A DNA stretch of 64,000 bases from Mycolicibacterium hodleri (GTDB taxonomy: Bacteria > Actinomycetota > Actinomycetes > Mycobacteriales > Mycobacteriaceae). Location: positions 124,001-188,000 of the forward strand of contig NZ_JACKTL010000017.1 in assembly GCF_025822245.1 (NCBI RefSeq). Reading direction: 5' to 3'. The notes beneath the pieces are model-generated. The model was given only the letters and a program-made list of their open reading frames with translations, had not been told where the DNA came from and did not search any database. Positions 7,347 to 18,109 of the stretch are shown here, piece after piece (position 1 is the stretch's first letter; every line of letters begins with the position of its first letter). The position numbers and the translations under genes were made by a program.

Positions 7347-8375
7347 TCACGCAGTTGCGCTTACCCGGCGCATCGTGTCGTCGAGGACACCCTGGGCGAT
7401 GAGCCAATCCAGCCTCTTGAGTCGCGTGAACGAATCGTCGAAGTCGTTGCGGGTCAGGCCATTCGCCAGATACGCCTCATACAGTTCTGCGACACCGTCG
7501 GCCACCGACCACGTCGCCTCGAAGTCCAGCTCCGCCCGCGCCCGGCTGAAGTCCACCCGGCAGGAATGCCGCTCGGACTCGGCCTCCCCGGTGATGAGCA
7601 GGGTCGAGCCGGGCACCGTGGCCACGACGGTCTTGGCGATTTCGGCGACGGTCACGTTATTGGCCTCGGCACCCACGTTGTACGCGCGGCAGTTGACGAT
7701 CTCGGCGGGCGCGGTCAGGCACGTCTCGAAGGCGCGCGCGATGTCCTGTACGTGCACGAGTGAGCGCCACGACGCGCCGTCGGACCTCACCCGCACCACC
7801 CCGGTGAGGACGGCGTGCCCGACCAGGCCGTTCAACACGATGTCGGACCTGAAACGCGGCGAGAATCCGAAAGCCGTTGCGTTTCGGAGAAATACGGGTA
7901 CGAAGTCGGCATCGGCGAGCCCGGCGACGTCGGCCTCGACGCGCACCTTGCTGATCGCGTACGACGTGACGGGGTGCAGATCGGCATCCTCGGACGTCAG
8001 ATCCGTTCCTGCCGCGCCGTACTCGGCGCAGGTCGACGCAAACAGGAATCGCCCGACACCAGCCTCCTTGGCCAGCAGCGCAAGACGCACCGAGGCGTGG
8101 TGGTTGACGTCGTAGGTGATGTCGGGAGCCGATGCACCGCGCGGGTCGTCGGGCAGCGCCGCGAGGTGGATGACCGCGTCGAAACCCCGCAACTGGTCGA
8201 CGGTGACGTCTCGCACGTCGACCATCAGACATGGCGGTTCGGTGGGCGCGGCACCGAGAATGCAGTCGGCGAAGTAGCCGTTGTCCAATCCGACCACGTC
8301 GTGGCCCGCGGCGTGCAACAGCGGCACCATGACGGTGCCGAGGTAGCCCTGGTGGCCCGTGACGAGCACCTTCAT
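7347..8375 (-). CDS. NAD-dependent epimerase/dehydratase (extended SDR, sugar-nucleotide type)
   Basis: The 342-residue protein starts with a Rossmann nucleotide-binding loop, VLVTGHQGYLG, followed by DNGYF (acidic ribose-binding position). The catalytic set is visible: STCAEYG and YAISKVRVE, giving Tyr-x-x-x-Lys. Such enzymes epimerise or dehydrate UDP- or dTDP-sugars for surface polysaccharides; the substrate is not predictable here. It is convergent with the WecG-like gene across 94 bp, so a shared glycan pathway is plausible. The start is ATG 8375, which overlaps the stop of a short upstream frame in ATGA. Confidence 0.85.
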   Translation of the reverse strand: MKVLVTGHQGYLGTVMVPLLHAAGHDVVGLDNGYFADCILGAAPTEPPCLMVDVRDVTVDQLRGFDAVIHLAALPDDPRGASAPDITYDVNHHASVRLALLAKEAGVGRFLFASTCAEYGAAGTDLTSEDADLHPVTSYAISKVRVEADVAGLADADFVPVFLRNATAFGFSPRFRSDIVLNGLVGHAVLTGVVRVRSDGASWRSLVHVQDIARAFETCLTAPAEIVNCRAYNVGAEANNVTVAEIAKTVVATVPGSTLLITGEAESERHSCRVDFSRARAELDFEATWSVADGVAELYEAYLANGLTRNDFDDSFTRLKRLDWLIAQGVLDDTMRRVSATA

Positions 8376-8566
8376 ACGAACGCGAGTCCGATCCTGCGCA
8401 TGACGAGCGCCTCGGTGTGCCGCGCCAGGTAGAGCGGAACCGTTTGCTCCGGCAGATTCAGCGGATCGCCTTCCGAGGCGCGTTCACCGAGCGCTGTCCC
8501 GACACGATTCGGCACCCTGGGTTGGCGATGAGAACCGCCGACCTGGCTACGCAGGACGATGGACAA
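8372..8566 (-). CDS. possible small upstream ORF or gene remnant
   Basis: This 64-codon frame ends in an ATGA overlap with the epimerase start, the arrangement used for translational coupling. The peptide (for example LYLARHTEALVMRRIG) matches nothing I recognise and has no membrane segment. It could be the tail of a truncated gene. The overlap is the only support. Confidence 0.25.
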   Translation of the reverse strand: MSIVLRSQVGGSHRQPRVPNRVGTALGERASEGDPLNLPEQTVPLYLARHTEALVMRRIGLAFV

Positions 8567-8677
8567 GTGGCGACTCCATACCGAAAGTACGATTCGGAGC
8601 CGAGCCTAACACGATTGGCTAACCGCTGGGCAATTGCTGAAAGTGCACGCCGACGTGCAACTGACGGAGTCGAAGAT
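8376..8677. other. 302-bp stretch between the epimerase start and the regX3 stop
   Basis: Apart from the weak frame at 8372-8566 this stretch holds no gene I can support. It includes an AT-richer part around 8570-8640 (CTAACACGATTGGCTAACC region). It marks the junction between the accessory left region and the conserved senX3-regX3 core. No terminal repeats or att-like sequence were recognised. Confidence 0.4.
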
Positions 8678-9364
8678 TTAGCCCTCGAGCTTGTAGCCCA
8701 AGCCGCGCACCGTGACCAGGTGAACCGGATTGGCGGGGTCGCCCTCGATCTTGGAACGAAGCCGCTTCACGTGCACGTCGAGGGTCTTGGTGTCGCCCAC
8801 GTAATCCGCACCCCACACCCGGTCGATCAACTGACCGCGGGTCAGCACCCGCCCGCTGTTGCGCATGAGGTACTCGAGCAGGTCGAACTCCTTGAGCGGC
8901 AACGTGATCGAACTGCCGTTGACCGAGACGATGTGCCGCTCGACGTCCATCCGCACCGGGCCGGCCTCGAGCACTCCGTCGTCGGTCCCCGAATCGTCGG
9001 TGTCGACACCGCGGCGCAGGACCGCGCGAATGCGGGCGATGAGCTCCCGCGCCGAGTACGGCTTGGTGACGTAGTCGTCGGCACCCAACTCCAGCCCGAC
9101 GACCTTGTCGATCTCGCTGTCCCTGGCGGTGACCATGATCACCGGCACGCTCGAGCGCGAGCGCAGTTGTTTGCAGACATCGGTCCCGCTCATGCCGGGA
9201 AGCATGAGGTCCAGCAGGACGATGTCGGCTCCCGACCGCTCGAACTCGGCCAACGCCGAGGGGCCGTCGGTGACGACGGTGGCCTCGAAGCCCTCCTTGC
9301 GGAGCAGGAACGCCAGCGGATCAGCCAGTGACTCTTCATCTTCCACGATCAATACGCTCGTCAC
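8678..9364 (-). CDS. regX3: RegX3, phosphate-responsive OmpR/PhoB-type response regulator
   Basis: The 228-residue protein is the response regulator of the SenX3-RegX3 system that controls phosphate-starvation genes in mycobacteria. The receiver domain (1-115) keeps Asp9, phosphoacceptor Asp52 (VLLDLML) and the Lys of VTKPYS. The winged-helix DNA-binding domain (about 130-228) includes LLEYLMRNSGRVLTR and VHVKRLRSKIE. GTG 9364 is the start; it overlaps the stop of a mini-frame in the upstream 53-bp repeat as GTGA, so translation is likely coupled to senX3. Confidence 0.95.
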   Translation of the reverse strand: MTSVLIVEDEESLADPLAFLLRKEGFEATVVTDGPSALAEFERSGADIVLLDLMLPGMSGTDVCKQLRSRSSVPVIMVTARDSEIDKVVGLELGADDYVTKPYSARELIARIRAVLRRGVDTDDSGTDDGVLEAGPVRMDVERHIVSVNGSSITLPLKEFDLLEYLMRNSGRVLTRGQLIDRVWGADYVGDTKTLDVHVKRLRSKIEGDPANPVHLVTVRGLGYKLEG

Positions 9365-9417
9365 GACGTCCTCGTGCCTTCCGTCTGGGAATCTTCCACG
9401 ATCAATACGCTCGTCAT
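9365..9417 (-). repeat. 53-bp MIRU-type repeat between senX3 and regX3
   Basis: The first 25 bp of regX3 (plus-strand 9337-9361) occur again one 53-bp unit upstream (9391-9415). The unit opens with ATG 9417 overlapping the senX3 stop as ATGA, encodes 18 residues ([18 protein letters not shown]) and stops in a GTGA overlap with regX3. This is the structure of mycobacterial interspersed repetitive units, which were first described in this very intergenic region; 53 bp is the known short form. It keeps ribosomes moving from senX3 to regX3. Confidence 0.9.
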
Positions 9418-10604
9418 GACTGCGCGTGGTCCTCTCGTTCATCCGACTCGTCGTCGGTTTCGGGATGGGCCGGGATCGACAAGGTAAACGTCGAACCGGT
9501 ACCGGGCTGACTCCACAGCCGGATGGATCCGTTGTGATTGGCCGCCACGTGCTTGACGATGGCCAATCCGAGCCCCGTGCCACCGGTGGCCCGGGACCGC
9601 GCCGTGTCGACGCGGAAGAATCGTTCGAAGACGCGCTCCTGGTCGTCGCGCGCGATGCCGATGCCGCGGTCGGTGACCGCGATCTCGATGTTGTCACCGC
9701 GGCTGCGCCGGCTGATCGACACCGGAGAACCCTTGGGCGAGTACGCAATTGCATTGGCGACCAGGTTGGCGATCGCCGTCACCAGCAGGCCCTGATCGCC
9801 GCGGACGCTGAACCCGGTCGGCGCGTCGGTGGTGATCGCGATGTCGGCGTTGTCGGCGGCCACCTTGTACCTCGACAACGCCTCGCTGACCACGGAGTCG
9901 ACGTCGACGGCGTCGAGATTCGGCAGCCGCTCGGCGCCCTGCAACCGGGACAGTTCGATGAGTTCGCCGACCATGTTGGCCAGCCGGTTCGACTCGGTGA
10001 TCATCATCTCGGCGAACCGGGCGACGGTCTCGGGATCGTCGGTGGACGCCTGCAGTGCCTCGGCCAGCACGCCCATGGCGCCCACGGGCGTCTTGAGCTC
10101 GTGGCTGACGTTGGCCACGAAGTCGCGTCGGGTGGCCTCCATCCGGGCGTACTCGGACTGGTCGTCGACGAAGACCACGGCAAAACGCCGGTCGTCCTCG
10201 CTGAGCAGACGGACGTGACCGCCGACGGACAGCCCCGACCGACCCGGAATCGGGCGCCGCACCGGGGCGAGGTCGAAGTCGACGTCGTTGCCGGTGGCCA
10301 GCGTGCGTTGCGCCGCCGCCCAGGCCCGGTCGTCGAGCAGGCGGTCGCGGACCAGGCCGAGTTCGCGTGCCTTGTCGTTCATGAAGACGACGTCACGATA
10401 GGTGTCGACCACCACGGTTCCCACCGGAGACAGCGAGACGATGCGCTGCAGCATCTGCGAGACGGTGAGGCCGTCCTGATCCTCCGAGCGTCGCCGTCGC
10501 CGCTCGGAGACTCGCGGCGCCAACGACATCCCGATCGCCACCCCCGCCGCCAACGCGAGAAGGGACACGACTGCCACCAACAGCAGCGCCGCTACCCCAC
10601 TCAC
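9414..10604 (-). CDS. senX3: SenX3 sensor histidine kinase
   Basis: The 396-residue protein is the membrane sensor partner of RegX3. It has an N-terminal hydrophobic stretch (5-28), a PAS-like domain (about 45-150), a dimerisation/phosphoacceptor domain with His168 in NVSHELKTP, and a HATPase domain with N-box, DRGIGIA and [12 protein letters not shown] boxes. Mycobacterial SenX3 senses phosphate status through the Pst uptake system. It begins at GTG 10604, six bases after a TACGAT hexamer, the pattern of a leaderless transcript. The stop overlaps the MIRU mini-frame. Confidence 0.95.
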   Translation of the reverse strand: MSGVAALLLVAVVSLLALAAGVAIGMSLAPRVSERRRRRSEDQDGLTVSQMLQRIVSLSPVGTVVVDTYRDVVFMNDKARELGLVRDRLLDDRAWAAAQRTLATGNDVDFDLAPVRRPIPGRSGLSVGGHVRLLSEDDRRFAVVFVDDQSEYARMEATRRDFVANVSHELKTPVGAMGVLAEALQASTDDPETVARFAEMMITESNRLANMVGELIELSRLQGAERLPNLDAVDVDSVVSEALSRYKVAADNADIAITTDAPTGFSVRGDQGLLVTAIANLVANAIAYSPKGSPVSISRRSRGDNIEIAVTDRGIGIARDDQERVFERFFRVDTARSRATGGTGLGLAIVKHVAANHNGSIRLWSQPGTGSTFTLSIPAHPETDDESDEREDHAQS

Positions 10605-10742
10605 GCGAAAATCGTACGCACTGGGTGAACGTCATCCCAGCAGCGTGCGGCCAAATCGGGACACGTCACAGAGACAAATACAGGAGTTCGGGCTCCGTTC
10701 ACCGGAGTTCACCCATTGTTCAGCCCGCCGGCCGCCCGAGTG
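10605..10742 (-). promoter_or_regulatory. senX3 promoter with PHO-box-like GTTCACC repeats
   Basis: On the minus strand TACGAT (10616-10611) is a good -10, six bases before the senX3 GTG. Four GTTCACC-type words lie upstream: GTTCACC on the minus strand at 10630-10624, and GTTCACC (10697-10703), GTTCACC (10707-10713) and GTTCAGC (10718-10724) on the plus strand. The last three are spaced 10 and 11 bp. Directly repeated GTTCACC units at about 11 bp are the known DNA target of PhoP/RegX3-type regulators in actinomycetes, so RegX3 autoregulation is the natural reading. Confidence 0.7.
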
Positions 10743-11483
10743 TTACTTGGCGCCCTGGGCGGCGACGGCGGCGGCACCCGCCGCGGCGGCATCGGGGTCC
10801 AAATACCTTCCGCCGGCGACGGTCGGCGTGAGGTTCTCGTCCAATTCGTACACCAGGGGAATCCCGGTCGGAATGTTCAGGCCCACCACGTCGGCGTCGG
10901 ACATCCCGTCGAGGTATTTGACGAGCGCCCGCAACGAGTTGCCGTGCGCGGCGACCAGCACCGTCTTGCCCGCGGCGAGGTCCGGCGCGATGGTGTCGGT
11001 GAAGTACGGGACGAAGCGGGCCACCACGTCGGCCAGGCACTCCGTCAACGGGCCGCCGCCGATGTCGGCGTAGCGGGGGTCGGCGTCCTGGCTGTACTGG
11101 CTGCCCTTCTCGATGGGCGGCGGCGGCGTGTCATAGCTGCGGCGCCACGCCATGAACTGCTCGTCGCCGTACTTGGCCTTGGTCTCGGCCTTGTCGAGGC
11201 CCTGCAGCGCGCCGTAGTGCCGTTCGTTGAGCCGCCAATCCCGCACCACCGGGATCCAGTGCCGGTCGGCCGCGTCCAGGGCCAGGTTCGCGGTGGTGAT
11301 CGCGCGCCGCAGCAGCGACGTGTAGAGCACGTCGGGAAGCACGCCCTCGGAGGTCATGAGCTTGCCGCCGCGAACTGCTTCGGCCCGACCCTTGTCGGTG
11401 AGGTCGACGTCGACCCAGCCGGTGAAGAGGTTCAGCGCGTTCCATTCGCTCTCGCCGTGACGCAGTAGCACCAGTGTCGCCAT
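10743..11483 (-). CDS. gpm1: 2,3-bisphosphoglycerate-dependent phosphoglycerate mutase
   Basis: This 246-residue cytoplasmic glycolytic enzyme interconverts 3- and 2-phosphoglycerate. [10 protein letters not shown] holds the phosphoacceptor His9; [11 protein letters not shown] and [13 protein letters not shown] supply the other conserved residues. Its length matches the dPGM family. The position next to senX3 and the YbjN-like gene is the standard mycobacterial order. TAGCAT ends seven bases before ATG 11483, consistent with a leaderless mRNA. Confidence 0.95.
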   Translation of the reverse strand: MATLVLLRHGESEWNALNLFTGWVDVDLTDKGRAEAVRGGKLMTSEGVLPDVLYTSLLRRAITTANLALDAADRHWIPVVRDWRLNERHYGALQGLDKAETKAKYGDEQFMAWRRSYDTPPPPIEKGSQYSQDADPRYADIGGGPLTECLADVVARFVPYFTDTIAPDLAAGKTVLVAAHGNSLRALVKYLDGMSDADVVGLNIPTGIPLVYELDENLTPTVAGGRYLDPDAAAAGAAAVAAQGAK

Positions 11484-11559
11484 GGCGACGATGCTATCCC
11501 GCCGGGATTCGGGGCGCGGCGTTCGCGACCGTTGGCCCCGGTCCCCGGCGGTCGACGCG

Positions 11560-12102
11560 TTAGTCGTCGTCCTGGTCGTCGATCAGATGCTCGAACGCCT
11601 TGAGGTTCTTCAGCGACTCGCCCCGCTTCACTCGCCACTCCCACTCCTTCTGGATCGAGGAGTGGAAACCCAATTCCAACAGCATGTTGAAGTCGGATTC
11701 GACGGCCTGCACGACCTGGCCCAGGATGCCGTCGATCACCTCGGAGGTGACCGACTCCAGCGCGATCCTGCCGACCAGGTAGATGTCACCGAGGTTGTCG
11801 AGCGTGTACGCCAGGCCGAACAGTCGGCGGTTGCGCCGCAACAGGTAGCGGTAGACCTTCTCGAAGTCCTCGTCGGGCTTGCGGCAGATGAACGCCTCGA
11901 TGCGGACGGTGTGATCGCCGACGGTCAGGATCGTGTTGGTGATCAACCTCCGCTCACCGGGGACCTCGACCACGACCCCGGACGGATTGCCGTCGGTGCC
12001 CTCGTGGAAGGCGTAGTTGAGCTCGGACTCCTTGAGGGTGGCCTCGATGACCTCGAGGGCCGGATTGTCGGCGAGCCGCGATGGCGACTGGTCGGCGGTC
12101 AC
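11560..12102 (-). CDS. YbjN domain-containing protein (Rv0487-like)
   Basis: The 180-residue protein belongs to the YbjN fold resembling type III secretion chaperones, with the characteristic [24 protein letters not shown] and [11 protein letters not shown] segments. Its biochemical role is unknown. It has no signal or membrane segment. GTG 12102 overlaps the mshA stop as GTGA, so it is translationally coupled to mycothiol glycosyltransferase. Confidence 0.85.
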   Translation of the reverse strand: MTADQSPSRLADNPALEVIEATLKESELNYAFHEGTDGNPSGVVVEVPGERRLITNTILTVGDHTVRIEAFICRKPDEDFEKVYRYLLRRNRRLFGLAYTLDNLGDIYLVGRIALESVTSEVIDGILGQVVQAVESDFNMLLELGFHSSIQKEWEWRVKRGESLKNLKAFEHLIDDQDDD

Positions 12103-13418
12103 GAGGCGCGGATCCCGCGCCGGATGGAGAAGCGGCGCGCGGTGCGCCGGGACGGCACCTCCGGTGGTTGGTGGCGGGAGTGGTAATCGTCGATCGCCCG
12201 GCCGTAGCTCGCCTGCAGCGCGTCGACGGTGTGCGCCCAGGAGAACGTCGCGGCGTGCTCGACGGCGGCCGCGCGCATCGTGTCGGGGCCCCGGTCGAAC
12301 AGCCCGCCGATGGCAGCCGCCCAGTCGTCGGGGTCGTGCCCGTCGACGAGGACTCCGGTGACCCCGTCCCGGACGGCGACGGGAAGCCCGCCGACCGCGG
12401 CCGCCACCACCGGCGTCCCGCAGGCTTGGGCTTCTACGGCGACGAGGCCGAAGGACTCGGCGTAGCTGGGCACCGCCATCATGTCGGCGGCCCGGTACAG
12501 GCCGACGAGCTGTTCGCGGGATTGGGGAGGTAGGAAGGTCACCCGGGAGGTGATACCCAGCTCTTCGGCCAGCCGAACCAGCGAGTCCGGATTGGCCAGA
12601 CCGCTCCCCGACGGCCCACCCGCGATCACGACGCGCAACGGCCTCGAATCCCCGGTCGCTGCGCTCCTGCCCTCCGCAGCCAGCTTGGCCGCCGCCCGCA
12701 GCAGCACGTCGGGCGCCTTGAGCGGCTGGATGCGGCCGACGAACGCGACGACCTTCTCGTCGGCGGCCAGGCCGAGCGCGCGCCGCGCCTCTGCCCGGTC
12801 GCCCGGGCTGAACGTCGCGAGGTCGACGCCGGGGTGCACGACGTCGATGCGGTCGGGGTCGGCGTGGTGCAGCGAGACGAGTTCGCGCGCTTCGTATTCG
12901 GTGTTGACGATCAACCGGTCCGCCTCGTCGACGACCTGTTGCTCACCGACCGACCGCAGGGGCGGCTCGGGCTGGTCGCCGATGGCGAGGGAGGCGTTCT
13001 TCACCGCGGCGAGCGTGTGGGCCGTGTGCACCAGCGGCACCGCCCACCGGTCGCGCGCCAGCCAGCCGACCTGACCCGAGAGCCAGTAGTGCGAGTGCAC
13101 GACGTCGTAGTAGCCGGGTTCATGGGTGGCCTCGGCCCGCAGGACGCCCGCGGTGAAGGCGCACAGCTGGGTCGGAAGGTCATGCTTGTCGAGACCCTCG
13201 AAGGGACCCGCCACCACGTTGCGGACCAGTACCCCGGGCGCCACCCGCACGATCGGGGCGTCCGACGACGACGTCGCCCTGGTGAAGACCTCGACCTCGA
13301 CGCCGCGCCTGGCCAGCTCGAGTGCGCTCTGCAGGACGTAGACGTTCATGCCGCCCGCGTCTCCCGTCCCGGGCTGGGCCAACGGGGAGGTATGGACCGA
13401 CAAAACGGCTACGCGCAC
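12099..13418 (-). CDS. mshA: MshA, D-inositol-3-phosphate glycosyltransferase (mycothiol step 1)
   Basis: The 439-residue GT4 retaining glycosyltransferase joins UDP-GlcNAc to inositol-1-phosphate, the first step of mycothiol biosynthesis. It shows the donor-proximal loop [13 protein letters not shown] near the N-terminus, a [13 protein letters not shown] segment, and the EX7E motif in [20 protein letters not shown]. tuberculosis MshA is about 40 residues longer at the N-terminus. Here GTG 13418 is the earliest possible start, because a TGA lies two codons upstream. It is followed by the coupled YbjN gene. Confidence 0.93.
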   Translation of the reverse strand: MRVAVLSVHTSPLAQPGTGDAGGMNVYVLQSALELARRGVEVEVFTRATSSSDAPIVRVAPGVLVRNVVAGPFEGLDKHDLPTQLCAFTAGVLRAEATHEPGYYDVVHSHYWLSGQVGWLARDRWAVPLVHTAHTLAAVKNASLAIGDQPEPPLRSVGEQQVVDEADRLIVNTEYEARELVSLHHADPDRIDVVHPGVDLATFSPGDRAEARRALGLAADEKVVAFVGRIQPLKAPDVLLRAAAKLAAEGRSAATGDSRPLRVVIAGGPSGSGLANPDSLVRLAEELGITSRVTFLPPQSREQLVGLYRAADMMAVPSYAESFGLVAVEAQACGTPVVAAAVGGLPVAVRDGVTGVLVDGHDPDDWAAAIGGLFDRGPDTMRAAAVEHAATFSWAHTVDALQASYGRAIDDYHSRHQPPEVPSRRTARRFSIRRGIRAS

Positions 13419-13473
13419 AACTCATACTTACACCGGGCCGCCGCGGCGCCTGCCTTGCCCTGGTCCGACGGCG

Positions 13474-14775
13474 TCAGGCAGTCTCGACCCGGGCCGCTCG
13501 CCGCATCGCGGCGATCGGATCGGCGTAGAGACCGCCAAGGGACACCACTCCGGCACCCGCTTCCTGGACGCGGTTTCCGAACGACGTCAGCCGGAGGTCG
13601 CGGGGCGCGAGCACCGACCGCCGGGCGTAGGCGGCCTCGACCTCTGCCATGCCCTCCGGGTACTCCGTGAACGCCTGCCCGCCGACGACGAGGTCGTCGG
13701 GGTTGAGCATGTCCCGCAGCAGCGCGACCGACTCGCCGAGCACCCTGGCGCGCTCGCCGAGCAGGTCGACGGCCGGCTGGTTGCCTTGGCGCGCGGACCG
13801 AAGGACCGCGGCGATGGTGGACGACGGGCCGTCGGCGGGCACGATCCGCAGCCGGCGTGCCGCGGTCAGCACCGCCTCGTCGCTCACGGTGGACTCCAAT
13901 TGACCACTGCCACCGAGCATTTCGGACTGGGCGGGCAGCGCCGCGATCGTGCCGGGTCCGCTGGTCGGCGAATGCACCCGGCCGCCGATGGACAGGGCGT
14001 AGCCGACGGTTTCCCTGGCATAGACGTAGAGGCTGGTGACCGGAGTCGCCCCGGCTGCGACATTGGGCCCAGCGGCGACGTTCACGCGGCGCGCGCCCAG
14101 CAGTAGCTCGGCCCCGGCCATCGCGTCGACGTGGGAGGCCAAGGACACCGGGAGGCCGAGGGTCTCGGCGAGCACGGGACCGACCGGGGCGTCCGTCCAG
14201 CCCAGGCGGGCGTGGTCGACGTGGCCGGTGGCGCTGTCCACCACGCCGCCGGCGGTCACGCCGACCCACAGCGGTCGGCGACGGTGCCAGCGGCTCAGGT
14301 ACCGGCTGGCACTGCCCGCGAGCGCTGCCAACGCCGAATTCTGCGAACCACGCGGCGTCGGCGTCTCGACCACGTCGAGCGTGCGGCCGAACAGGTCGGT
14401 GGCCACGATGATCGCGGTGCGGGCGCCGACGTGGATGCCGAGGGTGAGGAACGGTTCGTGGTTGACCTCGACCGGCACGCGCGGCCGGCCGATGGCCCCG
14501 GAGACGGCGAGGTCGGCTCGCTCCCGCAGCACGCCGGCGTCGAGCAGGGCCGTGACCTGGCGGTTCACCGTGGCGATGCTCAGGCCGGTGGTCTGGGCGA
14601 TGACGTCGCGGGCGATGGGCCCGCGGAGCCTGGCCGCGCCGAACACCGAGGCGGCGGCCGCTTCGGCGACGCGCAGCGACGGGGCGACGATGTGGTGCCT
14701 GGCGAGCAACGCCCGCTTGGTGCGGGGGGTCGCGATGACGGCGGGGGTCTTGCGGATGGCGGTGGGAGTGCTCAT
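13474..14775 (-). CDS. ROK-family transcriptional regulator (Rv0485-like)
   Basis: The 433-residue protein joins an N-terminal winged helix-turn-helix (about 55-110, RDVIAQTTGLSIATVNRQV) to a ROK sugar-kinase-like domain. The ROK part has GVTAGGVVDSATG and a nucleotide-loop-like EVNHEPFLTLGIHVG. It lacks a clear CxCGxxGC zinc signature, so kinase activity is doubtful. It corresponds to Rv0485 by position and length. It is divergent from the SDR gene across 187 bp that holds a TTTAG/CTAAA inverted repeat, its likely operator. Confidence 0.88.
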   Translation of the reverse strand: MSTPTAIRKTPAVIATPRTKRALLARHHIVAPSLRVAEAAAASVFGAARLRGPIARDVIAQTTGLSIATVNRQVTALLDAGVLRERADLAVSGAIGRPRVPVEVNHEPFLTLGIHVGARTAIIVATDLFGRTLDVVETPTPRGSQNSALAALAGSASRYLSRWHRRRPLWVGVTAGGVVDSATGHVDHARLGWTDAPVGPVLAETLGLPVSLASHVDAMAGAELLLGARRVNVAAGPNVAAGATPVTSLYVYARETVGYALSIGGRVHSPTSGPGTIAALPAQSEMLGGSGQLESTVSDEAVLTAARRLRIVPADGPSSTIAAVLRSARQGNQPAVDLLGERARVLGESVALLRDMLNPDDLVVGGQAFTEYPEGMAEVEAAYARRSVLAPRDLRLTSFGNRVQEAGAGVVSLGGLYADPIAAMRRAARVETA

Positions 14776-14935
14776 TGGGGGTCCTTGCGGGAGATCGGCC
14801 GGTGGGGTGGTGCCTCACCTGGCGACTCAGCAGGACGGTGGTCCGGGTTCAGTCAGGCGCGGCGGAAATGGCGACGACAACAACACGCACACGATGCGGC
14901 GGCGTTGAAACCCTCACTGACGGACACGTGCCGAA

Positions 14936-14953
14936 TTTAGCACGCTGACTAAA
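14936..14953. promoter_or_regulatory. inverted-repeat operator overlapping the SDR -10 box
   Basis: TTTAG-CACGCTGA-CTAAA has perfect 5-bp arms. Its right arm overlaps TAAAGT (14950-14955), a -10-like hexamer seven bases before the SDR ATG at 14963. The neighbouring divergent gene encodes a ROK repressor, making it the likely ligand. A protein bound here would block the SDR promoter directly. Confidence 0.55.
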
Positions 14954-14962
14954 GTTGGACGA

Positions 14963-15698
<736 letters not shown>

Positions 15699-15715
<17 letters not shown>

Positions 15716-17021
15716 CCGTCGTCGTCTCCGTCGGAGAAACGGTCACCGCCGACGGCGGCGTCGTCGTCGGCGTGCCGGACAGCGTCGGAGCGTCGGTTGG
15801 GGTGGCCGGCGCGCTGCTCGGAACGTTGGACGGCGGCGTGGCGTCGTTGAGCGCCGACATCGACTTCCATTCGTCCCAACCCACGGCCCAGTCCCAGATG
15901 TCTCCGTCGGAATAGGACAGCTCGATCGACGTGCCGGTCACCTCGACCGGGTCCCCGTAGATGGCGGTGTTGAAGTACTGCTCCGCGTCGGAGGTGGACA
16001 GGTTGATGCAGCCGTTGGTGACGTTGGTGTTGCCTTGGGCGCCCGCGCTGGACGGGTTGGCATGGATGAATTCACCGTTGTTGGAGATCCGCACGGCCCA
16101 CCGCTCGTGGGCGTTGGTGTAGCCCGCGGCCGGGTTGGACATGTAGAAGTCCTCGTACTTCTCGGTGACGACATGGATGCCGCTGCGGGTGACGTTGCGG
16201 GGCAGGTCGGCCTCGCCGTAGCTGCAGGGCAGGGTCATGATCGTGCCGGCGTCGGTGATCACCTCGATCTGATGCGACGACGCCTCGGCCTTGACCACCT
16301 GCCGACGACCGATCTCGATGTCGAGGGTCGAGTCGGCGGCGCCGAACGCCCCGTCACCGAACGGCACGCCGTAGGTGTTCGCCGCCACGTGCACCTTGGT
16401 GCCGGGCGGGTAGTAGTCCTTGGTACGCCAGTGCATCCGTGAGCCGCCGACCTCGTCGGGCAGCCACGCCCAGCTGCCCTCCACGGGCGGGGTGGTGGTG
16501 ACCACCAGCGCCCGTTCGACGGCCGGCTTCGCGGCGTCGTCGATGGACGCGTCGAACTGCATGATGATCGGGGCGGCGACGCCGACCACCTGACCGTCGG
16601 CGAGCTGGAACTGACCGTTGACCCGGGTCTGCGGGGTGACGGTGGTGAAGCTGCCCGTTAACGGGATGGCCTTGCCGTCGCGGCCGACGGCCGAGCCGCC
16701 CCACGTGTACTCGGCGCCGTACCCGAGGGGTTCGGTCACCTTGAACGCGGTGCGGTCGGGGTTCAGCGCGCCTGCGACGACGCCGCCCTCGGCGTTGGTC
16801 AGCGTGACACGCTGCAGCCAGCCGTTGCTGACCTCGACGCCGACGGGGTCGGTGGGCACCACGTTGGTGGCGTTCTTGGCGGGCTTGTAGGCGACTTCGG
16901 CCTTGGCCGGTGCCTCGGTGGAGTTCGGCGCGCTGGTCGTGGTCCTGCCACTACATGCGGCGAGCACGCCGGAGGCGCCCACGGCGATGGCGGTCAGCGC
17001 TTGGCGCCGATTGAGGGTCAC
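15699..17021 (-). CDS. lprQ: L,D-transpeptidase lipoprotein LprQ (LdtMt5-like)
   Basis: The 440-residue exported enzyme makes 3-3 peptidoglycan crosslinks. An N-terminal signal with paired Arg (NRRQ) ends in the lipobox VLAAC. Two immunoglobulin-like domains precede the YkuD catalytic domain. Its motif has His320 (EFIHANP) and Cys338 in [11 protein letters not shown]; the Asn-Gly-Cys in place of Ser/Thr-His-Gly-Cys is the LdtMt5 hallmark, with the same 18-residue His-Cys distance. A Thr/Pro/Ser-rich tail (about 390-440) is low complexity. It lies directly downstream of murB with a 15-bp gap, so both may form an envelope operon. Confidence 0.92.
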
Positions 17022-17036
17022 GTGTACACACGGTAC

Positions 17037-18101
17037 CTAGAGTTCGCACCCAACCAGAATCGGTTCCGGCACGAGCGCTATCCCGAATGCCCGAAGAACC
17101 CCGTCCCGCACGTCTCTGGCCAGCGCCAACAGCTCCGCGGTGGTCGCAGCGCCACGATTGGTCACAGCCAGCGCGTGCTTGGTCGAGAGGCGGGCAGGCG
17201 CGCCTTCGCCGGGGTACCCCTTGCCGAACCCCGCCCGCTCCACCAGCCACCCGGCCGCCAGCTTGACCCCGTCCGGCGACGGGTAGTTCGGCACCGGGCC
17301 GTCGACCCGATCGCTCAGCCGGGTGAATTCGGCGGCCGAGACCACCGGGTTGGTGAAGAACGAACCCACGCTCCACGTGTCGGCGTCACCGTCGTCGAGC
17401 ACCATGCCCTTGCCGGTGCGCAGGGCCAGCACCGCCTCGCGAACCCGGGTCGGCTTGGCACGCGCACCCGGTTCGACGCCGAGGGTCTTGACCAACTCGC
17501 CATACCGCAGCGGTGCGCTGCGATCCCGGGCGTCCAGCGCGAACTCGACTTCCAGCACGACCGCGTCGGAGGAGTTCTTCAGCATACTGGTGCGGTAGCC
17601 GAAGCCCAACGCGTCGGGCGTCACCCACCGCACCTCACCGCTGCGCCGATCCAGCAACCGGACCCGGCTGATGACGTCGGCCACCTCGACGCCATAGGCG
17701 CCGACGTTCTGCACCGGGGTCGCCCCGGTCGAGCCGGGGATGCCGGAGAGACACTCCAGACCGCCCAAACCGTGGGCCAGCGACGTCACGACGACGTCGT
17801 CCCACGACGCGCCCGCCTCGGCGCGCACGACGTCGCCGTAGACGGTGATCTCGGTGTTGGCCAGTCGCACGACGGTCAGGTCGGTCAGGTCGTCGGCGAT
17901 CACGACGTTCGAGCCCCCGCCAAGGATCAACGTGCGCTCGCTCGCGTCGCCGGGCGACAATTCGCGCAGGACGTCGACGACCTTGTCCGTGGTGTCACAG
18001 GTGAGGAGCCTGCTGGCAACTGGTCCGATCCTCAACGTGGTCATGGGCGCGACGGGGACGGACACCTCCACCTCGACGCCACCGATATCCGAACTGACCA
18101 C
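17037..18101 (-). CDS. murB: MurB, UDP-N-acetylenolpyruvoylglucosamine reductase
   Basis: The 354-residue FAD enzyme reduces the enolpyruvyl group of UDP-GlcNAc to make UDP-MurNAc. FAD-binding motifs are [13 protein letters not shown] and [18 protein letters not shown]; the substrate domain contains [11 protein letters not shown] with the catalytic Ser, and the C-terminal [11 protein letters not shown]. Length fits type I MurB. GTG 18101 lies 8 bp after TACCGT on the minus strand and only 26 bp from the start of the divergent gene. Confidence 0.95.
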   Translation of the reverse strand: MVSSDIGGVEVEVSVPVAPMTTLRIGPVASRLLTCDTTDKVVDVLRELSPGDASERTLILGGGSNVVIADDLTDLTVVRLANTEITVYGDVVRAEAGASWDDVVVTSLAHGLGGLECLSGIPGSTGATPVQNVGAYGVEVADVISRVRLLDRRSGEVRWVTPDALGFGYRTSMLKNSSDAVVLEVEFALDARDRSAPLRYGELVKTLGVEPGARAKPTRVREAVLALRTGKGMVLDDGDADTWSVGSFFTNPVVSAAEFTRLSDRVDGPVPNYPSPDGVKLAAGWLVERAGFGKGYPGEGAPARLSTKHALAVTNRGAATTAELLALARDVRDGVLRAFGIALVPEPILVGCEL

Positions 18102-18109
18102 GGGCCGTA

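Noticed and set aside
1-8677. Whole left region as an integrated phage or transposon
   Set aside because: Composition differs from the core, but no integrase, transposase, tRNA target or terminal repeats are visible in the window.
9337-9415. Duplicated regX3 start as an assembly artefact
   Set aside because: The unit is exactly 53 bp with ATGA and GTGA junctions, as expected for a MIRU in this position.
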